Source of the DNA: Pseudomonas sp. Q2-TVG4-2 | GTDB lineage: Bacteria > Pseudomonadota > Gammaproteobacteria > Pseudomonadales > Pseudomonadaceae | DNA: 64,000 nucleotides | NCBI RefSeq assembly: GCF_013620795.1 | Contig: NZ_LGLW01000001.1 | Span: 310,001-374,000 of the forward strand | Reading direction: 5' to 3' | Part shown: positions 20,449 through 31,343 of the stretch, piece after piece | Numbering within the stretch: the stretch's first letter is position 1 | Layout of the letters: each line of letters begins with the position of its first letter | Program-made: the position numbers and the translations under genes | The notes under the pieces: generated by a model | Told to the model about the DNA's origin: nothing | Databases searched by the model: none | What the model saw: only the letters and a program-made list of their open reading frames with translations

Positions 20449-20758
20449 TACGAGGCATCGTGTCGGCTCACAACGAGACAGCCGCCCACGCGACTGTCTC
20501 GTCCTTGGGGCCATGAACCAAACACACCTCTGCTGCCCATCAACCTAAAGTTAGCAACCCAAATAGGCTTGCGCCCCGCCTCTTCCCTCACCTGGTCATG
20601 GCGTGCCATTTGAGCAGCGCCTTCCTTTACTGTTAAATACGCGCGCGCCGCAGGCTGGGCACCATCAAATACGAGCGATCGCTCTGCCCACGCTCAGCTT
20701 CCAATTTTGCCCAACGCCTGCCGCTTTCTATCGTGCTATTTAACTGCGAGTCATATGA
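20449..20758. other. 310-bp intergenic region with a hairpin downstream of dps
   Basis: No gene seen. ACGAGACAG/CTGTCTCGT (20473-20481 with 20494-20502) forms a perfect 9-bp stem with a 12-base loop shortly after the dps stop. A T-rich tail is weak, so it may be a terminator or only an mRNA end structure. The rest should contain the promoter and 5' leader of the cold-shock-domain gene, which are often long for such genes. Confidence 0.5.
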
Positions 20759-21388
20759 ATGCTTAAGATCATCCATGTATTAACGGGCGTAGCTGCCTTG
20801 GTATTGTCATTCGTACCCAGCCTCACCGGCGCAATGCCGCTTCTGGTACAACCCGAGGCGCTATGCCTGCTCCTTCTCGGTCTGCTGAACGTCCAATTTG
20901 CCTCATCTGTGAACCTTGCGGCGAGCGGGCATAACCGCCCAATTCTGCTGGGCGCATCCGCGCTGTTGATTATGGCGGTCGTGATCCAGGCCGCTGTATT
21001 GCTGATGCCGATCGCTGCCATTGCAAATCAACCAGCCACTCTTGCCAGCCTTGTGCTCGTCTTTATCTCCGTATTGCTGCAGCTGGCTACAGCTCAATCC
21101 AAAGACGTACGCACAACCGATCGCAACCAGCTCTCACATAACCGTAATAGCCAGCCTAAACGCGCGACAGCACCGGCAGCCGGACGCGAGACGGGCACGG
21201 TCAAATGGTTCAATACCTCGAAAGGTTTCGGCTTTATTTCGCGCGACAGCGGCGATGATGTCTTCGTCCACTTTCGGGCCATTCGAGGCGAAGGCCACCG
21301 GGTGCTGGTAGAAGGTCAACGCGTCGAATTCACCATCATGATGCGCGACAAAGGTCTTCAGGCCGAAGATGTAGTCGCAACCCAATAA
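20759..21388 (+). CDS. Membrane-anchored cold-shock-domain protein
   Basis: 209 residues. The first about 112 form four hydrophobic segments (about 4-25, 32-50, 60-86, 92-110). A polar linker (about 113-142) leads to a complete cold-shock domain (about 144-209) with RNP1 KGFGFISR and RNP2 DVFVHF. CSDs bind single-stranded RNA/DNA and melt mRNA structure; here the domain would be tethered to the inner membrane on the cytoplasmic side. It is far longer than ordinary 65-70 residue CspA proteins such as that at 46210. The membrane part's function is unknown. Confidence 0.88.
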   Translation: MLKIIHVLTGVAALVLSFVPSLTGAMPLLVQPEALCLLLLGLLNVQFASSVNLAASGHNRPILLGASALLIMAVVIQAAVLLMPIAAIANQPATLASLVLVFISVLLQLATAQSKDVRTTDRNQLSHNRNSQPKRATAPAAGRETGTVKWFNTSKGFGFISRDSGDDVFVHFRAIRGEGHRVLVEGQRVEFTIMMRDKGLQAEDVVATQ

Positions 21389-21451
21389 GATAGTTAACGC
21401 CAAACGCCAGAGCCAAGCTGGCACTGGCGCTCTCGCTCCCGCCGCAGCTTG

Positions 21452-21658
21452 TCAATAGTGCGGCGGAGGCCCTTCATCCTCCTCTCCACTCATCCTGCTC
21501 TGCATATCTTCCTGCCGCCTGGCGAGCAATCCCAGCTGCGCCTGCAGCCGCTCGACCGCACGCTGCTGCGCAACCAGAACATCATTCAACGTCTGAATTG
21601 TATCGTCCTGAAAAGCCAGGCGTGCCTCTAGATCGATGATGCGCTGCTCCAGCTCCAT
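21452..21658 (-). CDS. slyX: SlyX family protein
   Basis: 68-residue, almost wholly coiled-coil protein (MELEQRIIDLEARLAFQDDT...) ending in the acidic and proline tail EDEGPPPHY, typical of SlyX. Its function is unknown. ATG 21658 follows GGAGTG by 6 bases; an upstream in-frame start at 21673 would overlap the HIT gene. It lies 4 bases after the HIT-protein stop, so the two form an operon. Confidence 0.9.
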   Translation of the reverse strand: MELEQRIIDLEARLAFQDDTIQTLNDVLVAQQRAVERLQAQLGLLARRQEDMQSRMSGEEDEGPPPHY

Positions 21659-21662
21659 TACG

Positions 21663-22085
21663 TCACTCCACAAAACGAAAATTATCAGTGAGCACCAGCT
21701 TCAGCTTCTGCTTGATCGCCTGAACCTGCGTTTCACTATAACGGCTAGCCGGCTGATGCCCCCATACCGGCGCTGGCCAGGCTGCATCGTCCCTGCGCCG
21801 AGCGATTACATGCATGTGCAACTGACTCACCATGTTTCCCAGCGTCGCCACGTTCATCTTGTCCGCGCCAAAAATGTCTTTGAGCGTCTCAGCCAGTGCC
21901 GTTGCCTCCCGCCAAAGGGCTTGCTGATCAGCAGGGTCCAGCTGAAACAACTCACTGATCTCTTCGCGACGAGGCACAAGGATGAACCAGGGATAGTTGG
22001 CATCGTTCATCAGCAGCAACCGACACAGTGGGAAATCACCTAGATTCAGCGTGTCGTGCTCCAGACGCGAATCAAGAACGAACAT
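21663..22085 (-). CDS. HIT-domain protein
   Basis: 140 residues of the histidine-triad superfamily of nucleotide hydrolases/transferases. The triad-like motif is QLHMHVIAR, preceded by NMVSQ. WFILVPRREEISELFQL is the usual substrate-facing strand. Substrate is unknown. GAGGAG lies 9 bases before ATG 22085, which is chosen over a start 15 bases upstream. It heads the HIT-slyX pair, with 460 bases of non-coding sequence before the divergent porin gene. Confidence 0.9.
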   Translation of the reverse strand: MFVLDSRLEHDTLNLGDFPLCRLLLMNDANYPWFILVPRREEISELFQLDPADQQALWREATALAETLKDIFGADKMNVATLGNMVSQLHMHVIARRRDDAAWPAPVWGHQPASRYSETQVQAIKQKLKLVLTDNFRFVE

Positions 22086-22546
22086 AGCGGCGCTCCTCAT
22101 ATTTCCAGATAATCAGCGCAGCACAAACCGCGCCTGGTCGTCCCGCGCGAGGATACTCCAAAGCCCCGACACAACAGCAGCCCAAAACGCACCAAACCAG
22201 CGCTCGCACGCTCCGAACCAGCCCAGCTTTAGAGCCATCCAGACCTGGAGGCAGGCTAAGATTGCCGCAAAATACGCTCTTTTTCATTCTGAGCACGGTT
22301 ATTGCTTTGAAGAAAAAAGCATTGAACGAGGGGGGAGAAAAACGGAAATAGCTGGGTTAAGCTTGCTCGCGCTAGTTTACCCAGCTACACAGTAATTCTC
22401 GGGATGTACATTCCAGGCTTGCTGCAGGTTTCGACCAGCTAGGCAAACAAGGATTGAATTGAGCTTGTATACCGAAAATAAAAGATGCCTCTTTCCGGCG
22501 CACGCAGGAAAGCAAGCACCAATTTGAAACCAAAGGAGCAATCACT
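22086..22546. other. 461-bp intergenic region with an inverted repeat, upstream of the OprD-family porin
   Basis: No credible gene seen. It holds divergent promoters for the HIT-slyX pair and the porin. A 12-bp inverted repeat with one mismatch (TAGCTGGGTTAA at 22349-22360, TTTACCCAGCTA at 22376-22387, 15-base loop) lies 160 bases before the porin ATG and could be an operator or leader structure. A purine-rich run, AGGGGGGAGAAAAACGGAAATAG, precedes it. AAAGGAGCAATCACT supplies the porin ribosome-binding site. Confidence 0.5.
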
Positions 22547-23833
22547 ATGCAAGTGATGAAGTGGAGCGTAATCGCCATGGCCGTTGCGGCCGGCACGTCG
22601 CAGATGGCATTGGCGTCCAGCCAGTCTGAATCGGAAGGCTTCGTTGAAGGCAGCAGCCTGACCATCTTCAACCGCAACCTGTATATGAACCGTGATTTCC
22701 GCGACAACGGCGCTGGCGGCACCCCGACTCAGAACGGTCAGAGCTACCGCGAAGAATGGGGCCATGGCTTCATCGGTACCTTCGAGTCCGGCTTTACCCA
22801 AGGCACCATCGGCGTAGGTGTTGATGCAATCGGCCTGCTGGGCGTGAAACTGGATACCGGCCGCGACCGTAACGGCAACGGCATCTTTCCGGTAGGTTCG
22901 GATGGCCGCGCCCAGGATGACTATTCGGAAGCGGGCGCCGCGGTTAAATTCCGCGTTTCGGATACCGTGCTGAAATACGGCACCCAGTTCGTAGCCCTGC
23001 CAGTGTTTTCGACAGACGATGCACGTCTACTTCCAGAAACTGCACGCGGCGCTCTGATCACCAGCAGCGAAATCGAAGGCCTCGAACTGAATGCGGGCCA
23101 CTTCACTGCGCTGAGCGGCAAGGGTCAAACTGGCCATGACTCCGAAAATCTGGAGGAGATCAACTTCGCCGGTGGTACATATGCGTTCAGCGATAGTCTT
23201 AGCACTTCGCTGTACTACTCCGATGTGAAAGATACTTTCCAGAAGATCTACGGCAACGCCAACTACAGCATGGGTCTCGGTGCAGAGCAATCACTGGCCT
23301 TTGATTTCAATATCTACCAGAGCGACTACGAGTCGGAGTATACCGGTACCGGTAGCGACGAAGACAACACCATCTGGAGTCTCGCGGGTACTTACGGCAT
23401 CGATGCGCATAAATTTACCGTTGCCTATCAACAATCCCACGGCGGCTTCAATGGCGTCGGCTATGCGTACGGCCCCGACGCTAACGGCACCGTCTGGCTG
23501 GGCAACTCCGTCCAGTACTCCGATTTCAACGGTGAAGACGAGAAGTCCTGGCAAGTACGCTACGACGTCGACATGACCTCCTTCGGCGTTCCGGGCCTGA
23601 GCTTCATGACCCGCTACCTGAGCGGCTACGACATCAGCACTCCAACCGGCGAAGGCGAAGAGCGCGAATGGGACGTTGAAGCCAAGTACGTCGTGCAAGA
23701 CGGGGCCGCCAAGGACCTGTCGCTTCGTCTGCGTCACGCCAGGTACTGGTCCGACACCGACTACGCGCCGATCAACGGTACTGACCTAACCGATCTGCGC
23801 CTGATCGTCGAGTATCCGCTGAGCATCCTGTAA
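22547..23833 (+). CDS. OprD-family outer-membrane porin
   Basis: 428 residues. A signal peptide (1-24, ending MALA) precedes the OprD-type start EGSSLTIFNRNLYMNRDFRDN, and the chain ends in an aromatic-alternating final strand LTDLRLIVEYPLSIL. OprD/Occ porins are monomeric 18-strand barrels with a basic ladder that admit amino acids or carboxylates. The subfamily and substrate cannot be settled from sequence alone. AAAGGAG lies 7 bases before the ATG. A terminator follows at 23868. Confidence 0.93.
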   Translation: MQVMKWSVIAMAVAAGTSQMALASSQSESEGFVEGSSLTIFNRNLYMNRDFRDNGAGGTPTQNGQSYREEWGHGFIGTFESGFTQGTIGVGVDAIGLLGVKLDTGRDRNGNGIFPVGSDGRAQDDYSEAGAAVKFRVSDTVLKYGTQFVALPVFSTDDARLLPETARGALITSSEIEGLELNAGHFTALSGKGQTGHDSENLEEINFAGGTYAFSDSLSTSLYYSDVKDTFQKIYGNANYSMGLGAEQSLAFDFNIYQSDYESEYTGTGSDEDNTIWSLAGTYGIDAHKFTVAYQQSHGGFNGVGYAYGPDANGTVWLGNSVQYSDFNGEDEKSWQVRYDVDMTSFGVPGLSFMTRYLSGYDISTPTGEGEEREWDVEAKYVVQDGAAKDLSLRLRHARYWSDTDYAPINGTDLTDLRLIVEYPLSIL

Positions 23834-23867
23834 TACAGGATCATCAGCTATAGCTTGAGCAACACAG

Positions 23868-23891
23868 GAAGCCCGGCACTCGCCGGGCTTC
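23868..23891 (+). terminator. Terminator after the OprD-family porin
   Basis: Perfect 10-bp stem GAAGCCCGGC/GCCGGGCTTC with a 4-base loop followed by TTCGTTT, 34 bases beyond the porin stop. Confidence 0.85.
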
Positions 23892-23998
23892 TTCGTTTAC
23901 GAGGCAATCGTCCACGTTAACCATTCTGTACGTTACCCTGCGCCCGCCGTACAATGCCGAGCCAAACTTCTCCGCTCTGCAAGGACACAACGGCCCAC

Positions 23999-25714
23999 AT
24001 GCGCACCAGTCAGTTCCTGCTCTCGACCCTCAAAGAAACGCCTTCCGACGCGGTAGTCATCAGCCATCAGCTGATGCTGCGTGCCGGGATGATTCGCAAG
24101 CTGGCTTCAGGTCTCTATACCTGGATGCCGATGGGGCTGCGTGCGCTGCGCAAGGCCGAGGCCATCGTTCGCGACGAGATGAGCAAGGCCGGCGCGCTGG
24201 AAGTATTGATGCCCGCGATTCAGCCTGCCGAGCTTTGGCAGGAGTCGGGGCGCTGGGAACAATACGGCCCTGAGCTGCTTCGTCTGAAGGACCGCCATGA
24301 CCGCGAATTCTGCGTCGGCCCGACCCACGAAGAAGTCATCACCGACCTGGCACGCAACGAGCTGAACAGCTACAAGCAGTTGCCGATCAACTTCTTCCAG
24401 ATCCAGACCAAATTCCGTGACGAAATCCGCCCACGCTTCGGCCTGATGCGTGGCCGCGAATTTCTCATGAAGGATGCCTACTCGTTTCATGCAGATCCGC
24501 AATCGCTGCAGGAAACCTATGACCGCATGCATCAGACCTACTGCAACATCTTCACTCGCCTGGGGTTGAATTTCCGTCCCGTGCAGGCAGATACCGGATC
24601 GATCGGCGGTACCAACTCGCATGAGTTCCACGTGCTGGCCGAATCCGGTGAAGACGACATCGCGTTCAGCGATAGCTCCGACTATGCAGCCAACATCGAG
24701 AAGGCTGAGGCCATCCCTCGCGAGACTGAGCGTGGCGCCGCCACCGAAGAGCTGCGCCTGGTGGACACGCCGAACTGCAAGACAATTGCCGCACTGGTCG
24801 AGCAGTTTCAGCTGCCCATCGAAAAAACCATCAAGACGCTGGTCGTGCATGGTGCCGAGAAAGGCCAGCTGGTTGCACTGGTCGTTCGTGGCGACCATGA
24901 ACTGAATGAGATCAAAGCGGCGAACCTGGCTCAGGTCGAAAGCCCACTGGTATTCGCGACCGAAGCGGAAATCCGCACCGCCATGGGCGCCGGACCTGGC
25001 TCGCTGGGCCCAATGAACTTGCCGATCAGCTGCATCATCGATCGATCGGTCGCACTGATGAGCGACTTCGCCGCGGGAGCGAACCAAGAAGACAAGCATT
25101 ACTTCGGCGTCAACTGGGAGCGTGACCTGCCGCTGCCGGAAGTTGCCGATTTGCGCAACGTGGTCGCTGGCGATCCGAGCCCCGATGGCGTTGGTACGTT
25201 GGTGATCAAGCGCGGCATTGAGGTCGGCCACATCTTCCAGCTCGGCACCAAGTACAGCGAAGCGATGAACTGCAGCGTCATGGGCGAGAACGGCAAGCCG
25301 GTCACCCTGGCCATGGGCTGCTACGGCATCGGCGTTTCGCGTGTCGTTGCCGCCGCGATCGAGCAGAACTACGACGACCGCGGCATTCTCTGGCCGGATG
25401 CCCTGGCGCCCTTCCAGATCGCACTGATACCAATGAAGTACGAGAACCAGGCCGTGCGCGAGGCAACCGACAGGCTCTACGCAGAGCTCACCGCTGCCGG
25501 CTACGACGTGCTGCTTGATGACCGTGACAAAAAGACCAGTCCCGGCGTCAAATTCGCCGATATGGAGTTGGTCGGCATCCCGCACCGCATCGTCATCGGC
25601 GATCGCGGGCTTGCGGACGGCACACTGGAATACAAGCATCGTCGCGATGCCGAAAGCCAGGCCATCGCCGCTGCCGACATCCTTGAGTTCATCAATTCGC
25701 GCGCCAGCCGCTGA
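23999..25714 (+). CDS. proS: Proline--tRNA ligase, bacterial type
   Basis: 571 residues, the usual length for bacterial ProRS. The class II core includes motif 2 region [26 protein letters not shown] and motif 3 [17 protein letters not shown]. Between motifs 2 and 3 lies the INS editing domain (about 225-390), which deacylates Ala-tRNA-Pro. The anticodon-binding domain fills the C-terminus. ATG 23999 ([13 protein letters not shown]) is chosen; an in-frame start 45 bases upstream adds residues not typical of the family. Confidence 0.98.
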   Translation: MRTSQFLLSTLKETPSDAVVISHQLMLRAGMIRKLASGLYTWMPMGLRALRKAEAIVRDEMSKAGALEVLMPAIQPAELWQESGRWEQYGPELLRLKDRHDREFCVGPTHEEVITDLARNELNSYKQLPINFFQIQTKFRDEIRPRFGLMRGREFLMKDAYSFHADPQSLQETYDRMHQTYCNIFTRLGLNFRPVQADTGSIGGTNSHEFHVLAESGEDDIAFSDSSDYAANIEKAEAIPRETERGAATEELRLVDTPNCKTIAALVEQFQLPIEKTIKTLVVHGAEKGQLVALVVRGDHELNEIKAANLAQVESPLVFATEAEIRTAMGAGPGSLGPMNLPISCIIDRSVALMSDFAAGANQEDKHYFGVNWERDLPLPEVADLRNVVAGDPSPDGVGTLVIKRGIEVGHIFQLGTKYSEAMNCSVMGENGKPVTLAMGCYGIGVSRVVAAAIEQNYDDRGILWPDALAPFQIALIPMKYENQAVREATDRLYAELTAAGYDVLLDDRDKKTSPGVKFADMELVGIPHRIVIGDRGLADGTLEYKHRRDAESQAIAAADILEFINSRASR

Positions 25715-25722
25715 CGGAAATC

Positions 25723-26670
25723 ATGCTCAACCGAAGTGCTTCAACCTGCGCCACGCTTTGCGTGGCGCTTTTTGTAGGTGGCTGCGCCAACCAGCTGCCC
25801 CAACGCAGCGAACACGAAGCCCGTATCGAGCGCAAGCTGATCGACCACAGCCTGCGCATCGAAGCGGGAGAGCCGTTATTGGAGCTGCCTCAGCGGCGTA
25901 TTCGGGTCGTCGACCAGAAGACCTTCGAAGTCACCGATTTCGAGGTGACCCGCCGCTATGATCGCTATACCCCGTACCAGGCGTGGCGAGAGCTCTATGA
26001 GATTCCATTGGGCGCTGTTGCGGTTGTCGCCGGCATTGGCGCAAACGTACTCAATGTGGCCATGCTCGGCAATCTGCCGGAAAGCGCTACGCGCGATTGG
26101 ATCAGTTACGGTTTCGCCGGACTCAATCCATTCGTCAACGCCGAGTCCAATGGCCGCTCGCAGCAGAACCTCGCCAGCCTCGACGAACAACGTCGCGATG
26201 CCCGCCTCGAGTATTCCAGCCTGCCCTGGGCGGAACGCCCGGTGCAGGTCATTGCTGGCACCGAGACCCACGAACTGAGCACCGATCGCAATGGTGTACT
26301 GCGGCTGAATCTGCTCGACGGTCCATTCGCTGATCAGGACATCAGCCAGGTCGGCAGACTCCTGCTGCAGATCGAAGACCCTGAAGACGCGACCCGCGCT
26401 GACGCGACGTTGCTGGTCAGCCGCAGTCTGCGCGGAAAGCTGCTCGAAGCCCATGACCTCATCTTCAACGACCTGGAAGGCGACGACGTCAGCCAGTGGG
26501 TACATCGGGTCAAGCGCCTCTCAGAGCTTGGACTCGAGGAGGAAGCCAGTGAGCTCGAACAGAGCCTGATCGAGTTGACCCGTAACGATCCCGACCTACA
26601 GCAAGAATTCCTTCGCACGCTGATGCAGGACGCTGGCCGTCAGGCCAGCGATCCGGGCGAAGACGACTGA
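25723..26670 (+). CDS. Putative lipoprotein of unknown function
   Basis: 315 residues, function not recognised. A signal peptide with lipobox VGGC puts the lipidated Cys near 22. A hydrophobic stretch follows at about 103-125 (GAVAVVAGIGANVLNVAMLG), then a mostly soluble acidic region ending EDD. The C-terminal part (about 255-305) is rich in Glu/Leu helices. It starts 8 bases after proS and is followed by the lytic transglycosylase 9 bases on, suggesting a cell-envelope role within one transcript. Confidence 0.75.
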   Translation: MLNRSASTCATLCVALFVGGCANQLPQRSEHEARIERKLIDHSLRIEAGEPLLELPQRRIRVVDQKTFEVTDFEVTRRYDRYTPYQAWRELYEIPLGAVAVVAGIGANVLNVAMLGNLPESATRDWISYGFAGLNPFVNAESNGRSQQNLASLDEQRRDARLEYSSLPWAERPVQVIAGTETHELSTDRNGVLRLNLLDGPFADQDISQVGRLLLQIEDPEDATRADATLLVSRSLRGKLLEAHDLIFNDLEGDDVSQWVHRVKRLSELGLEEEASELEQSLIELTRNDPDLQQEFLRTLMQDAGRQASDPGEDD

Positions 26671-26679
26671 GGCCGCGCC

Positions 26680-27252
26680 GTGAAGGCCCTCCCCTGGCTG
26701 TGGCTGGTGGCATTCATGGCGACCTCGCCAGTCGCTGCGACTGTTCGACAGGCACCGGAACCGGAACTGCGCGAACTGATGCAGCGTACCGTGGCGGAGG
26801 CCGAAAGCTTTCAGGATCGGTTTGACGCAGAGGTCTGGCTACTGGATATGTCGACGCGCCTCAAGCGCTATCTCCCCAATCCGCAAGAACGGCTGACACT
26901 ACTACGGTTGGTGCACCAAGAAGCGAGCAAGGCGGGTCTAAAACCCGACATGGTACTGGCACTGATCCACGCCGAAAGTCACTTCGACCGCTTCGCCATT
27001 TCCAGCGTCGGCGCGCAGGGCATGATGCAAGTGATGCCGTTCTGGAAGGCGGAACTGGGGCGCCCGCAGGACAACCTCACCGACAACGCAACCAATCTGC
27101 GCTATGGATGCACGATCCTCAGCTATTACCTGAAGAAGGAAAACGGCGATATCAATCGTGCATTGGCGCGCTATAACGGCAGCCTCGGCAAGCATCGTTA
27201 CCCGGCGAAGGTCATCGGTCTCTGGCAGGATTTCTGGTACGTAAAACCCTGA
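26680..27252 (+). CDS. Lytic transglycosylase with SLT domain
   Basis: 190-residue periplasmic enzyme. A signal peptide (1-20, ending VAA) precedes a helical stretch and an SLT lysozyme-like domain (about 80-180). The catalytic Glu is Glu99 in ALIHAESHF, followed by SSVGAQGMMQVMP and, later, ALARYNGSLG. Such enzymes cleave the MurNAc-GlcNAc bond of peptidoglycan with anhydro-ring formation. The start is GTG 26680. It ends close to the convergent TlpA-like gene. Confidence 0.92.
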   Translation: MKALPWLWLVAFMATSPVAATVRQAPEPELRELMQRTVAEAESFQDRFDAEVWLLDMSTRLKRYLPNPQERLTLLRLVHQEASKAGLKPDMVLALIHAESHFDRFAISSVGAQGMMQVMPFWKAELGRPQDNLTDNATNLRYGCTILSYYLKKENGDINRALARYNGSLGKHRYPAKVIGLWQDFWYVKP

Positions 27253-27284
27253 GATCCGCCGCAGCACTCGCCGGCATTGCTCTG

Positions 27285-27743
27285 CTATTGCTGCCGTAGT
27301 TTCTCCAGACGAGCGAGCAATCCCTCCGCGGTCTGCTCGCCAACCAGACTCTCCCGCACCTTCCCGGTAGCATCCACGATGTAAGTTACAGGCAACACTG
27401 CACTGCGCGACAGATCCAAGCGCTCTGCCGGATCGACGCTGAGCACCCTGAACCCGATCCCCAGCGCTTCGGCCGCCGTGATCAGCTCATCGCCCTGAAG
27501 CCCGTCGAAATTCACCCCGAGTACGGTGACGTCATCTCTCGATTGGTCCAGCGCGTTCAGCTCAGGAATTTCGGTCCGGCAGGGGCCACACCACTCTGCC
27601 CAGTAATTGACCAACACCCATTGATCTTCGAGTTGCCGCGCCGTAACAGCTTCGCCGTGCTGGTCGGGTCCCCAATCTTCTGCACAGCCCGCCAACGCCA
27701 GGCTGGCGAGCAAACCGAGCAGCCCAACAGATCGCTTGATCAT
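27285..27743 (-). CDS. TlpA-like thioredoxin-fold lipoprotein
   Basis: 152 residues: a signal peptide with lipobox LAGC (Cys20) and a thioredoxin domain with the active site WCGPC (Cys52, Cys55) and the cis-Pro in VLPVTYIVD. It probably acts as a membrane-tethered periplasmic thiol reductase, for example supplying reductant to cytochrome c or other thiols. AGGGAA precedes ATG 27743 by 6 bases. It starts 35 bases after the yihY stop on the same strand. Confidence 0.9.
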   Translation of the reverse strand: MIKRSVGLLGLLASLALAGCAEDWGPDQHGEAVTARQLEDQWVLVNYWAEWCGPCRTEIPELNALDQSRDDVTVLGVNFDGLQGDELITAAEALGIGFRVLSVDPAERLDLSRSAVLPVTYIVDATGKVRESLVGEQTAEGLLARLEKLRQQ

Positions 27744-27778
27744 CTTCGTTCCCTTGCAATGCCGAGTATCGGCTCGTT

Positions 27779-28999
27779 TCATACCCGCCGCGCCTGCAAC
27801 CAATCTGCGACACTCCCCCCGAACAGGCTGGCCTGCTCTTTGTTCAGTAACTCCATGGATTGGCGCAGTGTCGGATACCAGGGCTCGTCCAGATGCTCCG
27901 GCAGCGCCTGCCTGCCCGAGAGTGGCCAGGGATTGCAGCGCAACAATTCATCGAAGCTGTAATGGTTGAGATCGCGGCACAACACCCAGCCTGACGATCC
28001 CGTCCGGCAAACGAGCTGCTCCCGCTCGAAGAATTCAAGGATCTCGTCCCATTCGTCTTCAGGCAGCTCCCAGCCGCTTCGATGGGCGTCGCGCAAGCGT
28101 ACCTCACGCCCTGCCTGCTGGTTTTCGTAAAGAACCCTTAACAACCCGAGCATCACCAGCAGACGCGGAACCGAGCGACGCCGCCATCGCTGCGACGAAG
28201 ACAGCCCGCACACCAGCTCGGCACCGAACAGCACTATCATCCAGGAAAGGTACACCCAGAGCAGAAACAGCGGTACCGCGGCGAAGGCGCCGTAGATGAG
28301 CTGATAGCTTGGAAAGTAGCTGACATACAAGCCGAACAGTTGCTTGGCCGCTTCGAACAGAACCGCGGTGAAAACACCGCCGACGATAGCGTGCCGCAGC
28401 GGCACCCGAGTATTCGGTACGGCGGCGTAGATCAGCGTGAACGCCGCGACACTGAGCACCAGCGGCATCGCCTTGAGTACAGTGCGGGCACCGATCAGCG
28501 CATGCGGGCCTGAAATCAGCGATAAGGAGGTGATGTATGTGCTCATGGCAAAGCCCGCGCCCAGCAACAACGGTCCGAGGCTGAGGATCGCCCAGTAGAG
28601 CAGAAAGCTCGAGATTCCGCGGCGCGGTTGGCGCACTCGCCAGATCACGTTAAAGGCTTTTTCAATAGTCAGGAGCATCATCAGGGCCGTTGCCATCAAA
28701 AACCCCACGCCGAACCAAGTGAGCTGGCGTGCCTGATCGGTGAAGGCGACCAGATATTGCTGAATGGTTGCACCCGTGGATGGGATGAAGTTGCTGAAGA
28801 TATACATCTGGATCTGCTCGCCGATGCCTTGAAACGCCGGAATGGCGGAGAGCATGGCGAAGGTCACCGTCATCATCGGCACCACCGCGAACAGCGTGGT
28901 ATAGGTCAATGCAGCAGCGCTGTGTGGGCCGCGGTCCGCCAGAAAGCGTTGCACCAGGAAGCGGCCAAACTCGGTGAAATCCTTGATCCGTTGCTGCAT
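27779..28999 (-). CDS. YihY/BrkB-family inner-membrane protein
   Basis: 406 residues. The N-terminal part (about 1-285) is a YihY domain with about six membrane helices and the conserved [20 protein letters not shown] segment. A cytoplasmic C-terminal extension (about 290-406) resembles a winged helix. This family was once called ribonuclease BN, but the nuclease is a different gene, so that name should not be used. Transport substrate is unknown. It is divergent from arsC. Confidence 0.88.
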   Translation of the reverse strand: MQQRIKDFTEFGRFLVQRFLADRGPHSAAALTYTTLFAVVPMMTVTFAMLSAIPAFQGIGEQIQMYIFSNFIPSTGATIQQYLVAFTDQARQLTWFGVGFLMATALMMLLTIEKAFNVIWRVRQPRRGISSFLLYWAILSLGPLLLGAGFAMSTYITSLSLISGPHALIGARTVLKAMPLVLSVAAFTLIYAAVPNTRVPLRHAIVGGVFTAVLFEAAKQLFGLYVSYFPSYQLIYGAFAAVPLFLLWVYLSWMIVLFGAELVCGLSSSQRWRRRSVPRLLVMLGLLRVLYENQQAGREVRLRDAHRSGWELPEDEWDEILEFFEREQLVCRTGSSGWVLCRDLNHYSFDELLRCNPWPLSGRQALPEHLDEPWYPTLRQSMELLNKEQASLFGGSVADWLQARRV

Positions 29000-29162
29000 T
29001 CCATCCCCTCGGTGCCCACCGCAATCGTCAGAACCCGCTTGTTCACAGGCTTGGTCGCAAGCGAAAGCCTACCTTGGCAGACAGCCATCCGCGACCGGCG
29101 TTTCAGGCCTCGCTGCATTGAAGGTTAGAATGGCCACCTCCACTGGCGCGAAGCAATCACAA

Positions 29163-30521
<1,359 letters not shown>

Positions 30522-30638
30522 GGCAGGCCTGGAATTGAAATGAGGCGTCGCTCGGGCGCCTGCTCAGGTATCGGAGGGCTAAAGCCCACCGACTGGCGGC
30601 CTTGGTCGATCGACGGAGCTAGCCCAGCAGCCGGACCC

Positions 30639-31343
30639 TTACCAGCCGAGCGTTTCCTTGAGAAAGGGGATGGTCAGCTTGCGCTGTGCCTGCAACGACG
30701 CCTGATCGAGCCGATCGAGCAGTTCGAACAGCGCACTCATGTCGCGCGCGCCGCGAGTGAGGATGAAGCGACCGACATCATCCGGCAGGTTCAAACCACG
30801 GCGCGACGCGCGAAGCTGCAGCGCGCGCAGCTTGTCCTCATCGGACAGCTCCTGCAGCTGAAATACCAGCGAGAGGCTCAAGCGCGACTTGAGGTCCGGC
30901 AGCTGCACAGCGATTTCCCTCGGCGAGGCATCGGCGGCGAGCAGCAGCCGTCGGCCGCTATCGCGCAGCCGATTGAACAGGTGAAAGAGCGCCTCTTCCC
31001 ATACCGGATCGCCGGCCACGGCATCCAGGTCATCCAGACAGACCAGCTCGCTCTGTTCCAAGTTGTCCAGTAGCGCTGGTCCGTACTCGGCAACCTCTGC
31101 CAATGGCAAATACACCGCCAGTTCGCCTCGCTGCTCGACGCGCAAACAGGCAGCCTGCAGCAGATGACTGCGCCCGACGCCGGTATTACCCCAGAGGTAG
31201 ATCAACTCGTCGGACCAACCGGCCTCCGGCGAGCAGACACGCTCGACGTAGCCCAGCGCAGCGGCATTGGCGCCCGGATAGAAGTTGACGAAAGTGGCAT
31301 CGTCACGAAGGCGAATGCCCAGGGGGAGCTGAATGGGTTTCAT
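30639..31343 (-). CDS. hda: DnaA regulatory inactivator Hda
   Basis: 234-residue DnaA-like AAA+ protein. It starts MKPIQLPLGIRLRDD, the short motif by which Hda binds the beta-clamp (QLPLG). Together they trigger ATP hydrolysis by DnaA to prevent re-initiation. The P-loop is GNTGVGRSHLL, with Arg in place of the usual Lys, as in E. coli Hda. Walker B is LVCLDDLDAV. It overlaps the upstream PerM-like gene by four bases, a conserved pairing in Pseudomonas. Confidence 0.94.
   Translation of the reverse strand: MKPIQLPLGIRLRDDATFVNFYPGANAAALGYVERVCSPEAGWSDELIYLWGNTGVGRSHLLQAACLRVEQRGELAVYLPLAEVAEYGPALLDNLEQSELVCLDDLDAVAGDPVWEEALFHLFNRLRDSGRRLLLAADASPREIAVQLPDLKSRLSLSLVFQLQELSDEDKLRALQLRASRRGLNLPDDVGRFILTRGARDMSALFELLDRLDQASLQAQRKLTIPFLKETLGW

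Noticed and set aside
24107-25639. 510-codon frame on the minus strand opposite proS
   Set aside because: Shadow of proS; low-complexity His/Gln/Val-rich translation with no recognised domain.
27779-28999. Ribonuclease BN annotation of the YihY-family gene
   Set aside because: The protein is an integral membrane protein of the YihY/BrkB family, and RNase BN activity belongs to a different gene.
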